A stretch of 63,387 bases of DNA from Streptomyces sp. SDr-06 (GCF_003324565.1 NZ_QOLA01000032.1:1-63387); one strand, 5' to 3'; positions 16,094-25,057 are shown, counted from the stretch's first letter. Numbers and translations are program-made. The notes: generated by a model not told the origin, from the letters alone.

Positions 16094-17803
16094 TCACGCG
16101 TCCTCGCGATGCGGGAAGTCGCCCGCCGCCCCGTCCATCCCGGGGGGCCGGTCGGACAGCGCGACGCGCACCTCGATCACGGCGGAGACGCCCTTGGCGC
16201 AGTACTCCCAGGCCTGCGCGACGGCGTCGTCGAGGTCGTCGGGGCCTGCCACGGACCAGTGGCCGAGGCCATGGGCGCGGGCCAACTCCCTTGTACCGGT
16301 TGGCCGTTCATTGGTGAACGCAAAGCGGGAGCCCGGGCCGCTGACCCGGTCCAGGTTGGTCTGGAGCCAGCCGTAGCCGCCGTTGTCGAGGACGACGTAG
16401 AGGACGGCCGCACCGGAGTCGGCCAGGGTGGGCAGTTCGGTGCGGAAGAGGTTGAACGCCCCGTCGCCGCACACCGCCACCACCGGGCGGTCGCCGGAGG
16501 CGAGTTTGACACCGACGGCCGCGGCCGCGCCGAAGCCCAGCGGCGTCTGCTCGCTGGGCACCACCGAGCCTCCGTCGGTGCCGCACGTCCAGTGGGGGTG
16601 GAAGTACGACCACATGTCCTGCAACCCGTTCTCCTGGACGAGGACGCGGTCGGCGGGCACGGCCCGGTCGAGCGCGGCCAGCACCTGGGAGACCGCGACC
16701 CCGTGGTTGGCCGCGGCCGCCGCGGCGGCGCTCGCCCGGCCGGCCGCCCGGTCCCGCAGACCGGAGCGGACGGCGGCCGCCCGCTCTGCCCACGACGGGT
16801 CGGGGACGTGCCCGGCGAGGAGTTCGGCGAGCCCGCTCACGGTCCGCCCGACGTCCCCGAGGACGTAGATGCCGGGCCCAGCCGTGACGACGGAGTCCTC
16901 CGCCGCGACGACCTGGACGACGGGCAGGCCCGCGCGATCGGGCCAGCCGAACGTCGCGGTCTCCTCCAGGCGGCTGCCGAGCGCGACGACGAGGTCCGTC
17001 TCCTCCCACAGGGCGGTCGCCGGGGGCACCGTGTAGAGACCGGAGACGCCGCAGAAGAGGGGATGGTCCTCGGCGACCGTGCCGCGGCCCGACGCCGTGG
17101 TGAACATGCCGGCGCCCAGCAGACCGGCGAACCTTTCCAGCGCCCGATCTGCGTTGCGGTGCCGTGCCCCGCCGCCGACCAGCAGCAGCGGCCGACGGGC
17201 GGCGGTGATCAACTCGGCCGCCCGGGCCAGTACGTCCGGGTCGGGGGCGAGCCGGTGCGGCGCCGCCGGGCGCCAGGGGGCGATGTCGGTGACAGGCTGC
17301 TGGGCGGTGCTGTCGGGTATCTCGACGTAGACCGGGCCCGGGGTGCCGTTGACGGCCACGGCGGCGGCCTTCTCCAGGACGGCGGGCAGCCGCTCGGGGC
17401 GGTCCACGCGGACTGCCCACTTGGTGAACGGGCGCACCGCGGCGAGCTGGTCGAGTTCCTGGAACGCGCCGGTGCCGACCCGGTCGAGGCCCGTGCCCCC
17501 GGCGACAAGCAGCAGCGGAACGGCGGCCGACGTGGCTTCCAGCAGGCCGGTGAGCGCATTGGTGACGGCGGGCCCCTTGCCGACGGTGCAGACGGCGAGC
17601 CGGCCGGAGGCCAGCGCGTGGCCGCAGGCCATGTGGACGGCGTTGCGCTGGTCGCGGCACAGGACCATGTCGACGGTCGTGCCCTCCAGTGCGCCCAGCA
17701 GGTCCATGTCGTCGCCGGGCAGGCCGTACACGGTGGCGAGCCCGAGGTGGCCGAGCCAGTCAGCGACGGCCGCCCAGGCGGTGGGGAAGGAAATGGTGCT
17801 CAT
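16094..17803 (-). CDS. thiamine-diphosphate enzyme (2-oxoacid decarboxylase / acetolactate synthase family)
   Basis: 569 aa with the three domains of the family: Pyr domain (YGLPGDDMDLLGALEG, GHALASGRLAVCTVGKGPAV), central domain, and PP domain with the ThDP/Mg motif GDGAFNLFRTELPTL through VVLDNGGYGW (from about residue 444). The cofactor-activating glutamate, normally in an EQ-like motif near residue 50, appears as Asp in LCRDQRNAVHMA. Its ATG overlaps the aldehyde-dehydrogenase stop. In the arginine transaminase pathway, AruI of this superfamily decarboxylates 2-ketoarginine and its product is taken by an aldehyde dehydrogenase; pairing with an ALDH and a ureohydrolase here makes that role plausible. 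Acyloin formation is the alternative. Confidence 0.85.
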   Translation of the reverse strand: MSTISFPTAWAAVADWLGHLGLATVYGLPGDDMDLLGALEGTTVDMVLCRDQRNAVHMACGHALASGRLAVCTVGKGPAVTNALTGLLEATSAAVPLLLVAGGTGLDRVGTGAFQELDQLAAVRPFTKWAVRVDRPERLPAVLEKAAAVAVNGTPGPVYVEIPDSTAQQPVTDIAPWRPAAPHRLAPDPDVLARAAELITAARRPLLLVGGGARHRNADRALERFAGLLGAGMFTTASGRGTVAEDHPLFCGVSGLYTVPPATALWEETDLVVALGSRLEETATFGWPDRAGLPVVQVVAAEDSVVTAGPGIYVLGDVGRTVSGLAELLAGHVPDPSWAERAAAVRSGLRDRAAGRASAAAAAAANHGVAVSQVLAALDRAVPADRVLVQENGLQDMWSYFHPHWTCGTDGGSVVPSEQTPLGFGAAAAVGVKLASGDRPVVAVCGDGAFNLFRTELPTLADSGAAVLYVVLDNGGYGWLQTNLDRVSGPGSRFAFTNERPTGTRELARAHGLGHWSVAGPDDLDDAVAQAWEYCAKGVSAVIEVRVALSDRPPGMDGAAGDFPHREDA

Positions 17804-19041
17804 CGGTCCGCCTTCGGGAGGTGTTCGGCGACGGCCTTGGAGATCAGGACCGGCTCGGCCCTCAACTCTCCGCCCACGCTGATGTAGTTGGCCTGGCGGC
17901 CGAAGCCCCCGAAGGGAGCGTTGCCGTCGTCGATGGACAGCAGGGTGGCGTCCTCGGTAACGGTGGCGCGCCGACGCAGCGCCTCGGTCAGGCGCGGGGC
18001 CGTCCCGTACACGCTGGCGCCGAGGGCCCGTTCGGTGAACACGCCGGTGGTGAGGGTCGCGGCCAAGGCGTCCTCGTCGCGGTAGCCGACGACGTTGAAC
18101 ACCGGCGCGAAGAACTCCGGGAGCTGGAAGCGCGGGGTGACCTCCCCGCCCACGGCGACGGCGGGCTCGACGCGCCGGCTGCGGAAGTCGACGGCTCCGC
18201 CGTGCACGATCCGGCTCCGGTTGCGCGCCAGGTAGAGCGCGGCCTCCTCCAGGGCGCCCTCGTAGAAGATCGGCCCGTAGTCGGCGTCGGGGTCGGTGTA
18301 CGGGCCGTAGCGCAGCGCTTCGACCTCGGTCACCAGAGTGTCGACGAACTCGTCCAGGAGGTCTTCGTGAACGCAGAACAGGTCGGGGCCGAGGCAGTCC
18401 TGGCCGGAGTTGAGCGTGCGGATCTCCACAGCGTCGCGCACGGCCCGGGCGAGGTCGGCGCCCGGAGCCACGACGAAGGGGTTGACCCCCGAGCCGAGGA
18501 AGAGGAAGAGCTGCTCGGGGCGGAGCCGGGCGCGAATCTGCTCGGCGTTGGCGTAGGCGCCGGTGAATACGACGACGTCCGCGGGCTCCACGCGGTCCTG
18601 CAGGAAGTCGCGCTGGCTGGTGGTGGAGATCTCGACGGGCAGACCGTGCTGATCGGCAAGGAGTGCGTGGAGCTTGATCATCTGCTCCTTGACCTGGCTG
18701 GACGGCCGGAACACCAGCTGCTCCGCGTAGAGCGCGGGCACCAGCAGGTAGAGGACATAGGAGTAGAGCAGGACGTTGGACGGCATGAAGGCGGCGAGTC
18801 TCGGCACCCTCGCGGGGCGGTACTTCTCCGCCTCGGCGAGCGCCCCGTCCAGAGTCCTGACCGCCGCCTCGATCTCGTAGCCCGCCGCGCGGTGGGTGGA
18901 GATCTCGCAGAGCAGTTCGTGGACCGGCCCGGGGTTCTCGATCAGGTGCCGCCGGACCCTTCGCAGCGCGTGCAGACGGTCGGCGAAGGGGATGCCCTCC
19001 ACCTCGGCCGACGTCGCTGACCGGTCGAGAACAGATGTCAT
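17800..19041 (-). CDS. aldehyde dehydrogenase / acyl reductase superfamily protein
   Basis: 413 aa, shorter than standard ALDHs (~480). The catalytic cysteine is in LNSGQDCLGPDLFCVHE (about residue 215), followed by LPEFFAPVFNVVGY and GNAPFGGFGRQANYISVGGE, which match ALDH motifs. The N-terminal third (MPSNVLLYSYVLYLLVPALY) is atypical and recalls LuxC-like acyl reductases. First gene of the operon that continues with the TPP enzyme. Likely oxidises the aldehyde that enzyme makes, or reduces an acyl thioester. Its promoter carries four regularly spaced TGAC repeats. Confidence 0.8.
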   Translation of the reverse strand: MTSVLDRSATSAEVEGIPFADRLHALRRVRRHLIENPGPVHELLCEISTHRAAGYEIEAAVRTLDGALAEAEKYRPARVPRLAAFMPSNVLLYSYVLYLLVPALYAEQLVFRPSSQVKEQMIKLHALLADQHGLPVEISTTSQRDFLQDRVEPADVVVFTGAYANAEQIRARLRPEQLFLFLGSGVNPFVVAPGADLARAVRDAVEIRTLNSGQDCLGPDLFCVHEDLLDEFVDTLVTEVEALRYGPYTDPDADYGPIFYEGALEEAALYLARNRSRIVHGGAVDFRSRRVEPAVAVGGEVTPRFQLPEFFAPVFNVVGYRDEDALAATLTTGVFTERALGASVYGTAPRLTEALRRRATVTEDATLLSIDDGNAPFGGFGRQANYISVGGELRAEPVLISKAVAEHLPKADR

Positions 19042-19062
19042 TTCTCTCCCTCAGTATGTATG

Positions 19063-19114
19063 TGTATACAGAGGTAGCGTCAACATATAGTCATCGATTG
19101 TCAAGCATAGTCAA
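19063..19114 (-). promoter_or_regulatory. SARP-type promoter of the ALDH-TPP operon
   Basis: On the minus strand four heptamers begin at 19114 (TTGACTA), 19104 (TTGACAA), 19094 (ATGACTA) and 19083 (TTGACGC), spaced 10, 10 and 11 bases. Exactly 8 bases after the last comes TATACA (19068-19063), a good -10. Direct heptamer repeats at ~11 bp with the last one 8 bp from -10 are the known signature of SARP activator sites. The ATG is at 19041. Confidence 0.75.
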
Positions 19115-19177
19115 GGCTGTGGGTGATCGGCCCCGCACCCGCGCGGAGGTGCCGGTTCCCTCCGCGCCCGGGCCCGG

Positions 19178-20356
19178 CTACATCTCCCGCAGCCCCGGCG
19201 CGGCCCAGCAGCAGGCGACCACGAGCAGGTAGGCGCCGGCGACGGCGAGGAGCGTCCACGACAGGCCCAGCAGACCCACCGACGCCACGGTGGCCGAGGC
19301 CCCCAGCGGCACGGCGACCTGCGCCAGCGTGTCGACCGCGGCCGTGACGCGGCCGTACTGGCCGCGCGGCACGTGCCGTTGCAGCGCGGCTGTGCGGACC
19401 GGCCCCACCGGCGCTGCCGCGGCACCGAGCACCGCGAGCAGCATGGCGCCGACCGGGAGTGGCGGCAGCGCGGCGAGCGGCAGGAGCAGCAGTCCGGCGA
19501 GAAGGCTGGAGCGCAGGTAGACGGCCCGGCCGCCAAACCGGTGGCCGACCGAGGCGAAGCCGAGGGTGCCGGCCACCGTCCCGAGGCCGAACGCCATCAG
19601 CAGCACGCCGAGCGCGGCCGCGCTGTCCAGATGTTGGTATGCGTACGTCACGAGGATCACGCCGGAGAGCCCGCTGTCGAGCGCGTTGAAGGCGGCCGAC
19701 GAGACGGTCACGGTACGCAGCAGCCGATGGCGGTACAGCGTCCGCAGTCCGGCCCGCAGTCCGGCGAGGTACCGCTCGGCCGGCCCGCCCGCACCGGCGG
19801 GTTCGGGGCGGGCCACGTAGCAGGCGATGACCAGGGCGGCCAGGCCGCAGGCCGCAGCGTCGAGCAGCAGAACGCTGCCCGCGCCCAGGAAGGCGGCCGC
19901 GGCACCGCCCAGCGGCGCGCCGACCAGGTGCGCGGTCTGGTGCACCCCGCCCAGTAGCGCGTTGGCCCGCTCCAGGGGAGTTCCGGCCTCGTCTGCGAGT
20001 CCGGACACCAGGCCCGTGACGGCCGCGGCCCCTGGCACGTCGAGCATGCTCGCGGCGAGCACCAAAGCCGTGAGGGCCGGGAATCCGAGGGCTCCGAGGT
20101 GGTGCAGCAGCGGAATGCACGCGGCCGCCGCGCCCCCCACCCCGTAGGATGCCACGGCCATCGCCTTGAACCCCCAGCGGTCGACCAGGGGACCCGCGAC
20201 GAGCCCGGCGGCCACCGTGCCCACGGCGACCACCGCGACGATCAGTCCAGTGCGCGCCACGCTCCCGGTCGTCTGTAGGACGAACCAGGGCACGGCGACC
20301 AGCATCATGGCCTCCCCGAGCGCCCCCACACCCACGGCGGCGAACAGCGCCCGCAT
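19178..20356 (-). CDS. MFS transporter (MFS_3/enterobactin-exporter type)
   Basis: 392 aa, about twelve TM segments, with GPLVDRWGFKAMAVASYGVG as the TM2-3 loop and a glycine-rich second half. The ATG at 20356 follows GGGGTTGGGGG; an in-frame ATG at 20413 would add a hydrophilic 19-residue extension that seems unlikely. Probable efflux pump for the locus A product. It is divergent from the XRE regulator and shares its 231-bp intergenic region, where TGAC repeats lie. Confidence 0.85.
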   Translation of the reverse strand: MRALFAAVGVGALGEAMMLVAVPWFVLQTTGSVARTGLIVAVVAVGTVAAGLVAGPLVDRWGFKAMAVASYGVGGAAAACIPLLHHLGALGFPALTALVLAASMLDVPGAAAVTGLVSGLADEAGTPLERANALLGGVHQTAHLVGAPLGGAAAAFLGAGSVLLLDAAACGLAALVIACYVARPEPAGAGGPAERYLAGLRAGLRTLYRHRLLRTVTVSSAAFNALDSGLSGVILVTYAYQHLDSAAALGVLLMAFGLGTVAGTLGFASVGHRFGGRAVYLRSSLLAGLLLLPLAALPPLPVGAMLLAVLGAAAAPVGPVRTAALQRHVPRGQYGRVTAAVDTLAQVAVPLGASATVASVGLLGLSWTLLAVAGAYLLVVACCWAAPGLREM

Positions 20357-20390
20357 CCCCCAACCCCTACGCCGCCCGCCTCCCTTCCCT

Positions 20391-20443
20391 ATGACGGCTA
20401 TTGACTCATACATGACTCTAGTATGACCTTCATGGGGGATGAT
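20391..20443 (+). promoter_or_regulatory. four TGAC direct repeats upstream of the XRE regulator
   Basis: ATGACGG (20391), TTGACTC (20401), ATGACTC (20412) and ATGACCT (20423) are spaced 10, 11 and 11 bases. Eight bases after the last is GATGAT (20438-20443), a weak -10. The spacing rule is the same as in front of the aldehyde dehydrogenase gene, but pointing right. It lies between divergent MFS and XRE genes. Confidence 0.65.
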
Positions 20444-20587
20444 GCCGCCGGAACCTAGTTACAGGGAGGCGGAAGGGACCGTGCATGCAACGAATGCGGG
20501 CATCACACTCCGTGGTCGGCGGGTAGACTGCGCAGTCATGGCAAGTGTTGGGCGGCCCGGCACACTTCACTTCAGCGAGCGGTCTTG

Positions 20588-21865
20588 ATGGTCGAGCAAC
20601 CGGAGTTCGGGAGACGAGTGCGCGAGATCCGCGTCGCACGCGGGCTCTCCCAGTCGGACATCGCGGGCAACGGAACGTCCCCCAGCTACGTCTCCCTCGT
20701 CGAGAGCGGCAACCGCACCCCCAGCCCCAAGGTGGTGCGGGCCCTCGCGGACCGCCTGGGCGTCTCGGTCGACGAGCTGTCCTCCCCTGCCCCCCAGGAA
20801 CTCCAGCGTCTGCACCGCGTGGAGCTGGTGGGCCGGCTGATCTCCGCCCGGTCCCGCCAGAGCACCGGTGACCTCGCCTTCGCCCGGGATGAGCTCCTCG
20901 ATGTCATCCGGGCGGCCGCGGCCGCCCGGATGGAAGAGATCCAGTGGGAGGCCCGATGGGAGCTGGCCGTCACGCTGGGTCGCCTGGGCGAGGCCGACGC
21001 CCGCGAGGAGGCGCTGCGACAGCTCCTCTCCGACCCGCTCACCGACTCCTCCCCGCTGCTGCGCGCCCGGGTCGCCGTGGAGACCGCTGACGTGCTGCGG
21101 CACGCGGGCCGGCTCTCCGAGAGCGTCCTCCTGTCGGAGGAGGCCCTGCGTTCCGTACCGGACGACGGGACGGCCGTACCGGAGCGCGTCCAGGCCCAGG
21201 TGAGCCTGCTCTCCGGGTGGCTGGCTAGCGGCGAGTGGGAGCGCGGTGCCGGGCTCCGCGAGGAGCTGCTGAGCTCCGCCGACGCCCTGCCCGCGGGCCA
21301 GTTGCAGGCCACCGCCCTGTGGGTGGCGGCCGAACACCACTATGCGGCGGGCGAGCCGGAGCAGGCCCTCGCCGTGATGGACCGCGCCCTGTCCCGCGCC
21401 GATCCCGCGGCGGACATGGCGACACGGCTGCGGATGCTGTGGGCTGCCGCGCTGCTCCATCTGTCCGCTGGTGACGAGAAGACCGCCGGGGACCTGGCCG
21501 AGCGGCTCGCCCAGACGGTCGCCCTCCTGGGCACGTCAGCGGACGCGGTCCGGGTCGCGACGCTCCGTACGCTCGCCGCCCTGCGCGCCGGCACGGTCGA
21601 CCGAGCCCTGGAGCACGCCGGAGAAGTCGTCCGGGGGCGGGCGAAGCTGCCGCCGCTCGACCGGGCGGGCGGCGCCGTGGCCGCGGCTCGCGCCCAGCGC
21701 ACGGCCGGGCACACGGCCGACGCCGAGGCCGAATACCGCACCGCCGCCGCGCTGTACGAGGCGGCCGGCGCTTACCGGTCCGCTTCGGCCGTGTGGCGGG
21801 AACTCAGCGTCCCCGCAGATGCCCCCGCCACTTCGGCCGATCATCCGGCGATCGTCACCCCATGA
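20588..21865 (+). CDS. XRE-family regulator with C-terminal TPR-like repeats
   Basis: 425 aa. The N-terminal HTH reads FGRRVREIRVARGLSQSDIA then TSPSYVSLVESGNRTPSPKV (residues ~8-55), a canonical Cro/C1 domain. The remaining ~350 residues are helical, alanine/leucine-rich repeats (for example ARMEEIQWEARWELAVTLGR, ALAVMDRALSRADPAADMAT) resembling a TPR sensor domain like those of peptide- or small-molecule-responsive Streptomyces regulators. The start is ATG at 20588 rather than the TTG just before it. The only regulator inside locus A. Its 3' end overlaps the convergent PPTase by 11 bp. Confidence 0.88.
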   Translation: MVEQPEFGRRVREIRVARGLSQSDIAGNGTSPSYVSLVESGNRTPSPKVVRALADRLGVSVDELSSPAPQELQRLHRVELVGRLISARSRQSTGDLAFARDELLDVIRAAAAARMEEIQWEARWELAVTLGRLGEADAREEALRQLLSDPLTDSSPLLRARVAVETADVLRHAGRLSESVLLSEEALRSVPDDGTAVPERVQAQVSLLSGWLASGEWERGAGLREELLSSADALPAGQLQATALWVAAEHHYAAGEPEQALAVMDRALSRADPAADMATRLRMLWAAALLHLSAGDEKTAGDLAERLAQTVALLGTSADAVRVATLRTLAALRAGTVDRALEHAGEVVRGRAKLPPLDRAGGAVAAARAQRTAGHTADAEAEYRTAAALYEAAGAYRSASAVWRELSVPADAPATSADHPAIVTP

Positions 21866-22565
21866 CGCACCCCCGCGGTGCTCCCAACCGCCACACGCGC
21901 ACGGCGCGCAGCGGTGCGGACGTCGCGGCCGCGGCCACCCAGCCACCCTGCGTCTCCGGCAGGTCGACGACGTAGGCACCCCGGAGCCGCTGTCCGCCGC
22001 CGGGCAGCGGCTCGGGTACGAGCACCTCGCCACCCCAGCCGCCCGGCAGCGCGTCCACCTGGTCCGCCAGGGACAGCCTGCCGGGGCCCGCCAGCCGGAG
22101 GGCCGCTTCCTTGCGAGCCCACAACCGGGCCAGGAACCGGGGACGTTGGTGTTCCGGCGCAAGATCCGCCGTGCGCCGTTCGTGCACGGTGAACGGCAGG
22201 TACGCCGGTGCCGCGAACGTCCGTGGCACCGGGTGCGCGCTGAGCGCCACCTGCGTGCCAGAGGCCAGGGCAACCCCGAGCCGTCCGCCGTCGTCACAGA
22301 TGGTCACGCCGATCGGCAGGCCGTCGACGCGCAGTCGCCCGTACCCGTCCCGGCTCAGCGGGACCTCGTGTTCCCGGCGACCCAGCAGGTCGGCCAGCAG
22401 GCCGCGCAGCCGTCTCTCGTTCCGGTCACGGAACGGTTCGCCGTCTGGTCCGGAGCGCCGCCCGTCCTCCTCGGTATCGAAGGAGAACACGTGCAACTCG
22501 CCGTCCTCGGCGGAGCGGACTGTGCCGGGCTCCCAGGGCGCCGGCCCCTCAACTGCGGTCTGCAA
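21855..22565 (-). CDS. 4'-phosphopantetheinyl transferase-like protein (atypical)
   Basis: 236 aa from the TTG at 22565, which has GGGGGAA 4 bases upstream; longer starts lack a ribosome site. The C-terminal half contains LARLWARKEAALRLAGPGRL, the W-x2-KEA motif of Sfp-type PPTases. The upstream GVDxE motif expected to bind magnesium is not found: the equivalent place reads VALASGTQVALSAHPVP. It may activate the locus ACP through altered metal ligation, or it may be impaired. Convergent with the XRE gene. Confidence 0.7.
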   Translation of the reverse strand: MQTAVEGPAPWEPGTVRSAEDGELHVFSFDTEEDGRRSGPDGEPFRDRNERRLRGLLADLLGRREHEVPLSRDGYGRLRVDGLPIGVTICDDGGRLGVALASGTQVALSAHPVPRTFAAPAYLPFTVHERRTADLAPEHQRPRFLARLWARKEAALRLAGPGRLSLADQVDALPGGWGGEVLVPEPLPGGGQRLRGAYVVDLPETQGGWVAAAATSAPLRAVRVWRLGAPRGCVMG

Positions 22566-22822
22566 GACTTCCCCCTCTGCGGCCCGGGTCAACGGCCGCT
22601 TTCCTCGGTTGTTCTTTGCGAGGACGCGGTCGGCACGCCGGTCGCACGCGCACGATCGCATCCGGGCCCCCCTTCGCCCTGTGCCAGGCGCGGGTAATTC
22701 CCCTTCGTGTCCAAGGCATCTGGTCGGTTTTCCATGGACGATCCCAGGCTAGCTTCTGCGGATTCTGCCGGTAACGGAAGGTTTCTCATGAATTGGAAGA
22801 TCCTCGGCGCGAGTTCATGGGG

Positions 22823-24952
22823 TCAGCGGGCGCCGAGGGCATGGCGGGCGACGATGTCGTTCTGGCGGAAGAACACGGCATCGGTCCCCGGTCTCGGGAA
22901 CTGCGCGGGCCCCGCCACACTCCGGTCGCGATGGATCCGCCCGTCCGTCCCGACGGGATGCAGCGCGGGCCCGGACAGGCAGATCCCGCCCGTGCCAGTC
23001 TCCCCGGTCCGCTCCTCGGCCAGTTCGCCACGGGCCCAAAGGGCCCGGATCATCGGGTCTTCGGCGCGCTCGGGCCCGGCCCGGTCGAGTCGGGCGTCGA
23101 GCAGCACCGAGCCCTCGTACGCCGCGGGCACCGCCGGGCTGTACGCGCGGACGACCCGGCGTCCCGCGTCCGTGATCGCGGGCTTCACCGTGGTGCCGGG
23201 TCCGACGAAGGTGACGACGCCCGCCTCGGCCAGCGCCAGCAGCCGCTCCGCGCGCGCCATCGGCGGCCCGGAGCTGAGGAACGCGCCGAAGGCGAAGCGG
23301 TCCAGGGCCTCCACCACGTCGTGCGGCGACAACCCGCCGCCCCGCCAGAGCTCCTCCACCACCGCCCCCGTCACCATGAGGCCGTCCACCACGGCGGAGT
23401 CCCCGGAGGCCAGCGGGTCCCTGCGCCGGCGCAGATCCGCCGCCATCTGGGCGCGTACGTGGCCCTGTAGGTCCTCGGGTCCCTCGAACCGCAGACCCGC
23501 GAGGGGCGCTTCGAGGCGGTCGAGGTCCAGCCGGTCGGAGGGGTCGGGCACGGCGGTATGGACCAGCTTCGCCTGTCGCTCGTCCCCCGCCGGGAATGAG
23601 CGGAAACTGCGGTCGAACTCCGGCCAGTCCATCACCGCGCGCCCAGGCCGGGCGGTGCGGAGCTGCCGGTAGTGACGCCATGTCAACTCGGCCACCACCA
23701 ACGGCCACACGTCGCGGCGGAAGCCCGCACCGGGCCGGGCGAGCGCCTTGCGGCAGGCGTCGAGCGTGGCGATCCGGGGCGGTCCTGCCGGTACCGCCGA
23801 GGTCAGCGCGGGGCGGGGTGGCAGGGGCACGCCGCGCCGGGAGCCGGCGACCAGGTGTGGTTCGCGCCCCGACGCCAGGTACCGCAGCCGTCCGCCCTCG
23901 CGGACGAACTGCCCGCCGCGCCCCTCGGTCAGTAGCATCGCGCAGTCCACGAAGACCAGCCCAAGACCCCGGGTGACCACCCGTGCGCCGGGCGGGATCG
24001 CGGCCAGCCGCTCCGGGTCGGCCGGGCCGGGCCCGATACGGGTGACACCATCGGGACCGGGCTCGGGCAGTGTCCCGCGGTGACCGGTGGCGAACACGAC
24101 GTGATCGGCCTCCAAGGGCGCCGATCCGTCGTCCAGGACCACCCGCTGCCCCCCTCGCCCCGTGCCCCCCGGCCTCTCGGTCTCGGTGCGGAGCACGTCG
24201 ACGGCTCGGGCCCGGTGCACCAAGAGCCTCACTCCGGGCGGCAGTTGGGCGGTGACCCGGTCGAAGAACCAGCGCAGATAGCGGCCCTGGTCGGCACGGG
24301 AGGCGTAGGCGCCGTCGTGGAGCGGCCCTCCGAGCCACGCACCGGTGGTGGGCCCCGGACGGGCCGGGCCCGCGCAGGCGACCGAGGCGTCCGGGAACAG
24401 GGTGACGTCATCGGCTGCGGAGTTCATCCACAGCAGCCGCGGCTGGTCGGTCCGCCAGACGCGGCCGGCCCCCGGCGGGAACGGCTCGACCACGTGCAGA
24501 TCGAGCCGCCCGCCGCGCAGGACATCCGGGGCGTTGGCGAGCACCCGCTCGACGATCGAGGCACCGCGCGGCCCGCAGCCGATGACGCAGATCCGGCGGA
24601 CGCGGGACGGGTCGGACGGGGCCGGGACGGCCACGGAGGCCGCCGATGCCTCGGGGACGCGGGGGGTTTCGGGAGCGGCCGACATATCGAGGACCGCCGG
24701 TGTCCCGGATGCGGCCGACGCCTCGGGTACGGCCGGCGACTTGGACACGTCCGAGGCATCGGGTGCGCCGGGCGCCCCGGGTATGAGGGACGCGTCCGGT
24801 ACCGGTGCGGGCGGCACGTCCCGCGACCGGCTCGTGGCCAGTAACCGGGCCTTGCCCGACGAGCAGGCCGCGTTCGGCGACCGGCTTCCGTCCACCGCGG
24901 GGAATGACGGGCGTTTGAGCCCGCCAAGGGCCGGAACTCCGGCGTTGTTCAT
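22823..24952 (-). CDS. FAD/NAD(P)-binding protein (NAD_binding_9 type) with low-complexity N-terminus
   Basis: 709 aa from ATG 24952 (GGGGGAAAGACC upstream). The enzyme body begins near residue 120 with RRICVIGCGPRGASIVERVL, a Rossmann GxGxxG, followed by HVVEPFPPGAGRVWRTDQPR and VVFATGHRG, matching the FAD-NAD(P)-binding family used as accessory monooxygenase/reductase-like proteins. The first ~120 residues are an Ala/Pro/Ser-rich, imperfectly repeated linker (units like SAAPETPRVPEASAAS). Probably a redox enzyme on the acyl chain or peptide, co-transcribed with FabG (105 bp upstream). Function beyond the fold is not assignable. Confidence 0.75.
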   Translation of the reverse strand: MNNAGVPALGGLKRPSFPAVDGSRSPNAACSSGKARLLATSRSRDVPPAPVPDASLIPGAPGAPDASDVSKSPAVPEASAASGTPAVLDMSAAPETPRVPEASAASVAVPAPSDPSRVRRICVIGCGPRGASIVERVLANAPDVLRGGRLDLHVVEPFPPGAGRVWRTDQPRLLWMNSAADDVTLFPDASVACAGPARPGPTTGAWLGGPLHDGAYASRADQGRYLRWFFDRVTAQLPPGVRLLVHRARAVDVLRTETERPGGTGRGGQRVVLDDGSAPLEADHVVFATGHRGTLPEPGPDGVTRIGPGPADPERLAAIPPGARVVTRGLGLVFVDCAMLLTEGRGGQFVREGGRLRYLASGREPHLVAGSRRGVPLPPRPALTSAVPAGPPRIATLDACRKALARPGAGFRRDVWPLVVAELTWRHYRQLRTARPGRAVMDWPEFDRSFRSFPAGDERQAKLVHTAVPDPSDRLDLDRLEAPLAGLRFEGPEDLQGHVRAQMAADLRRRRDPLASGDSAVVDGLMVTGAVVEELWRGGGLSPHDVVEALDRFAFGAFLSSGPPMARAERLLALAEAGVVTFVGPGTTVKPAITDAGRRVVRAYSPAVPAAYEGSVLLDARLDRAGPERAEDPMIRALWARGELAEERTGETGTGGICLSGPALHPVGTDGRIHRDRSVAGPAQFPRPGTDAVFFRQNDIVARHALGAR

Positions 24953-25057
24953 GGTCTTTCCCCCGTTGTTCGTCTGTTCCGTCTGTGCTTGCCGCTTGGT
25001 GTCCGGGTGCGGCTGCCGCGCGTCCCGCGTTGCCACCGGTGGCGGGGCGGCCGAGCA

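Noticed and set aside
16052..17887. 611-codon plus-strand frame
   Set aside because: Antisense of the ThDP enzyme gene; glycine/arginine-rich with no recognisable family.
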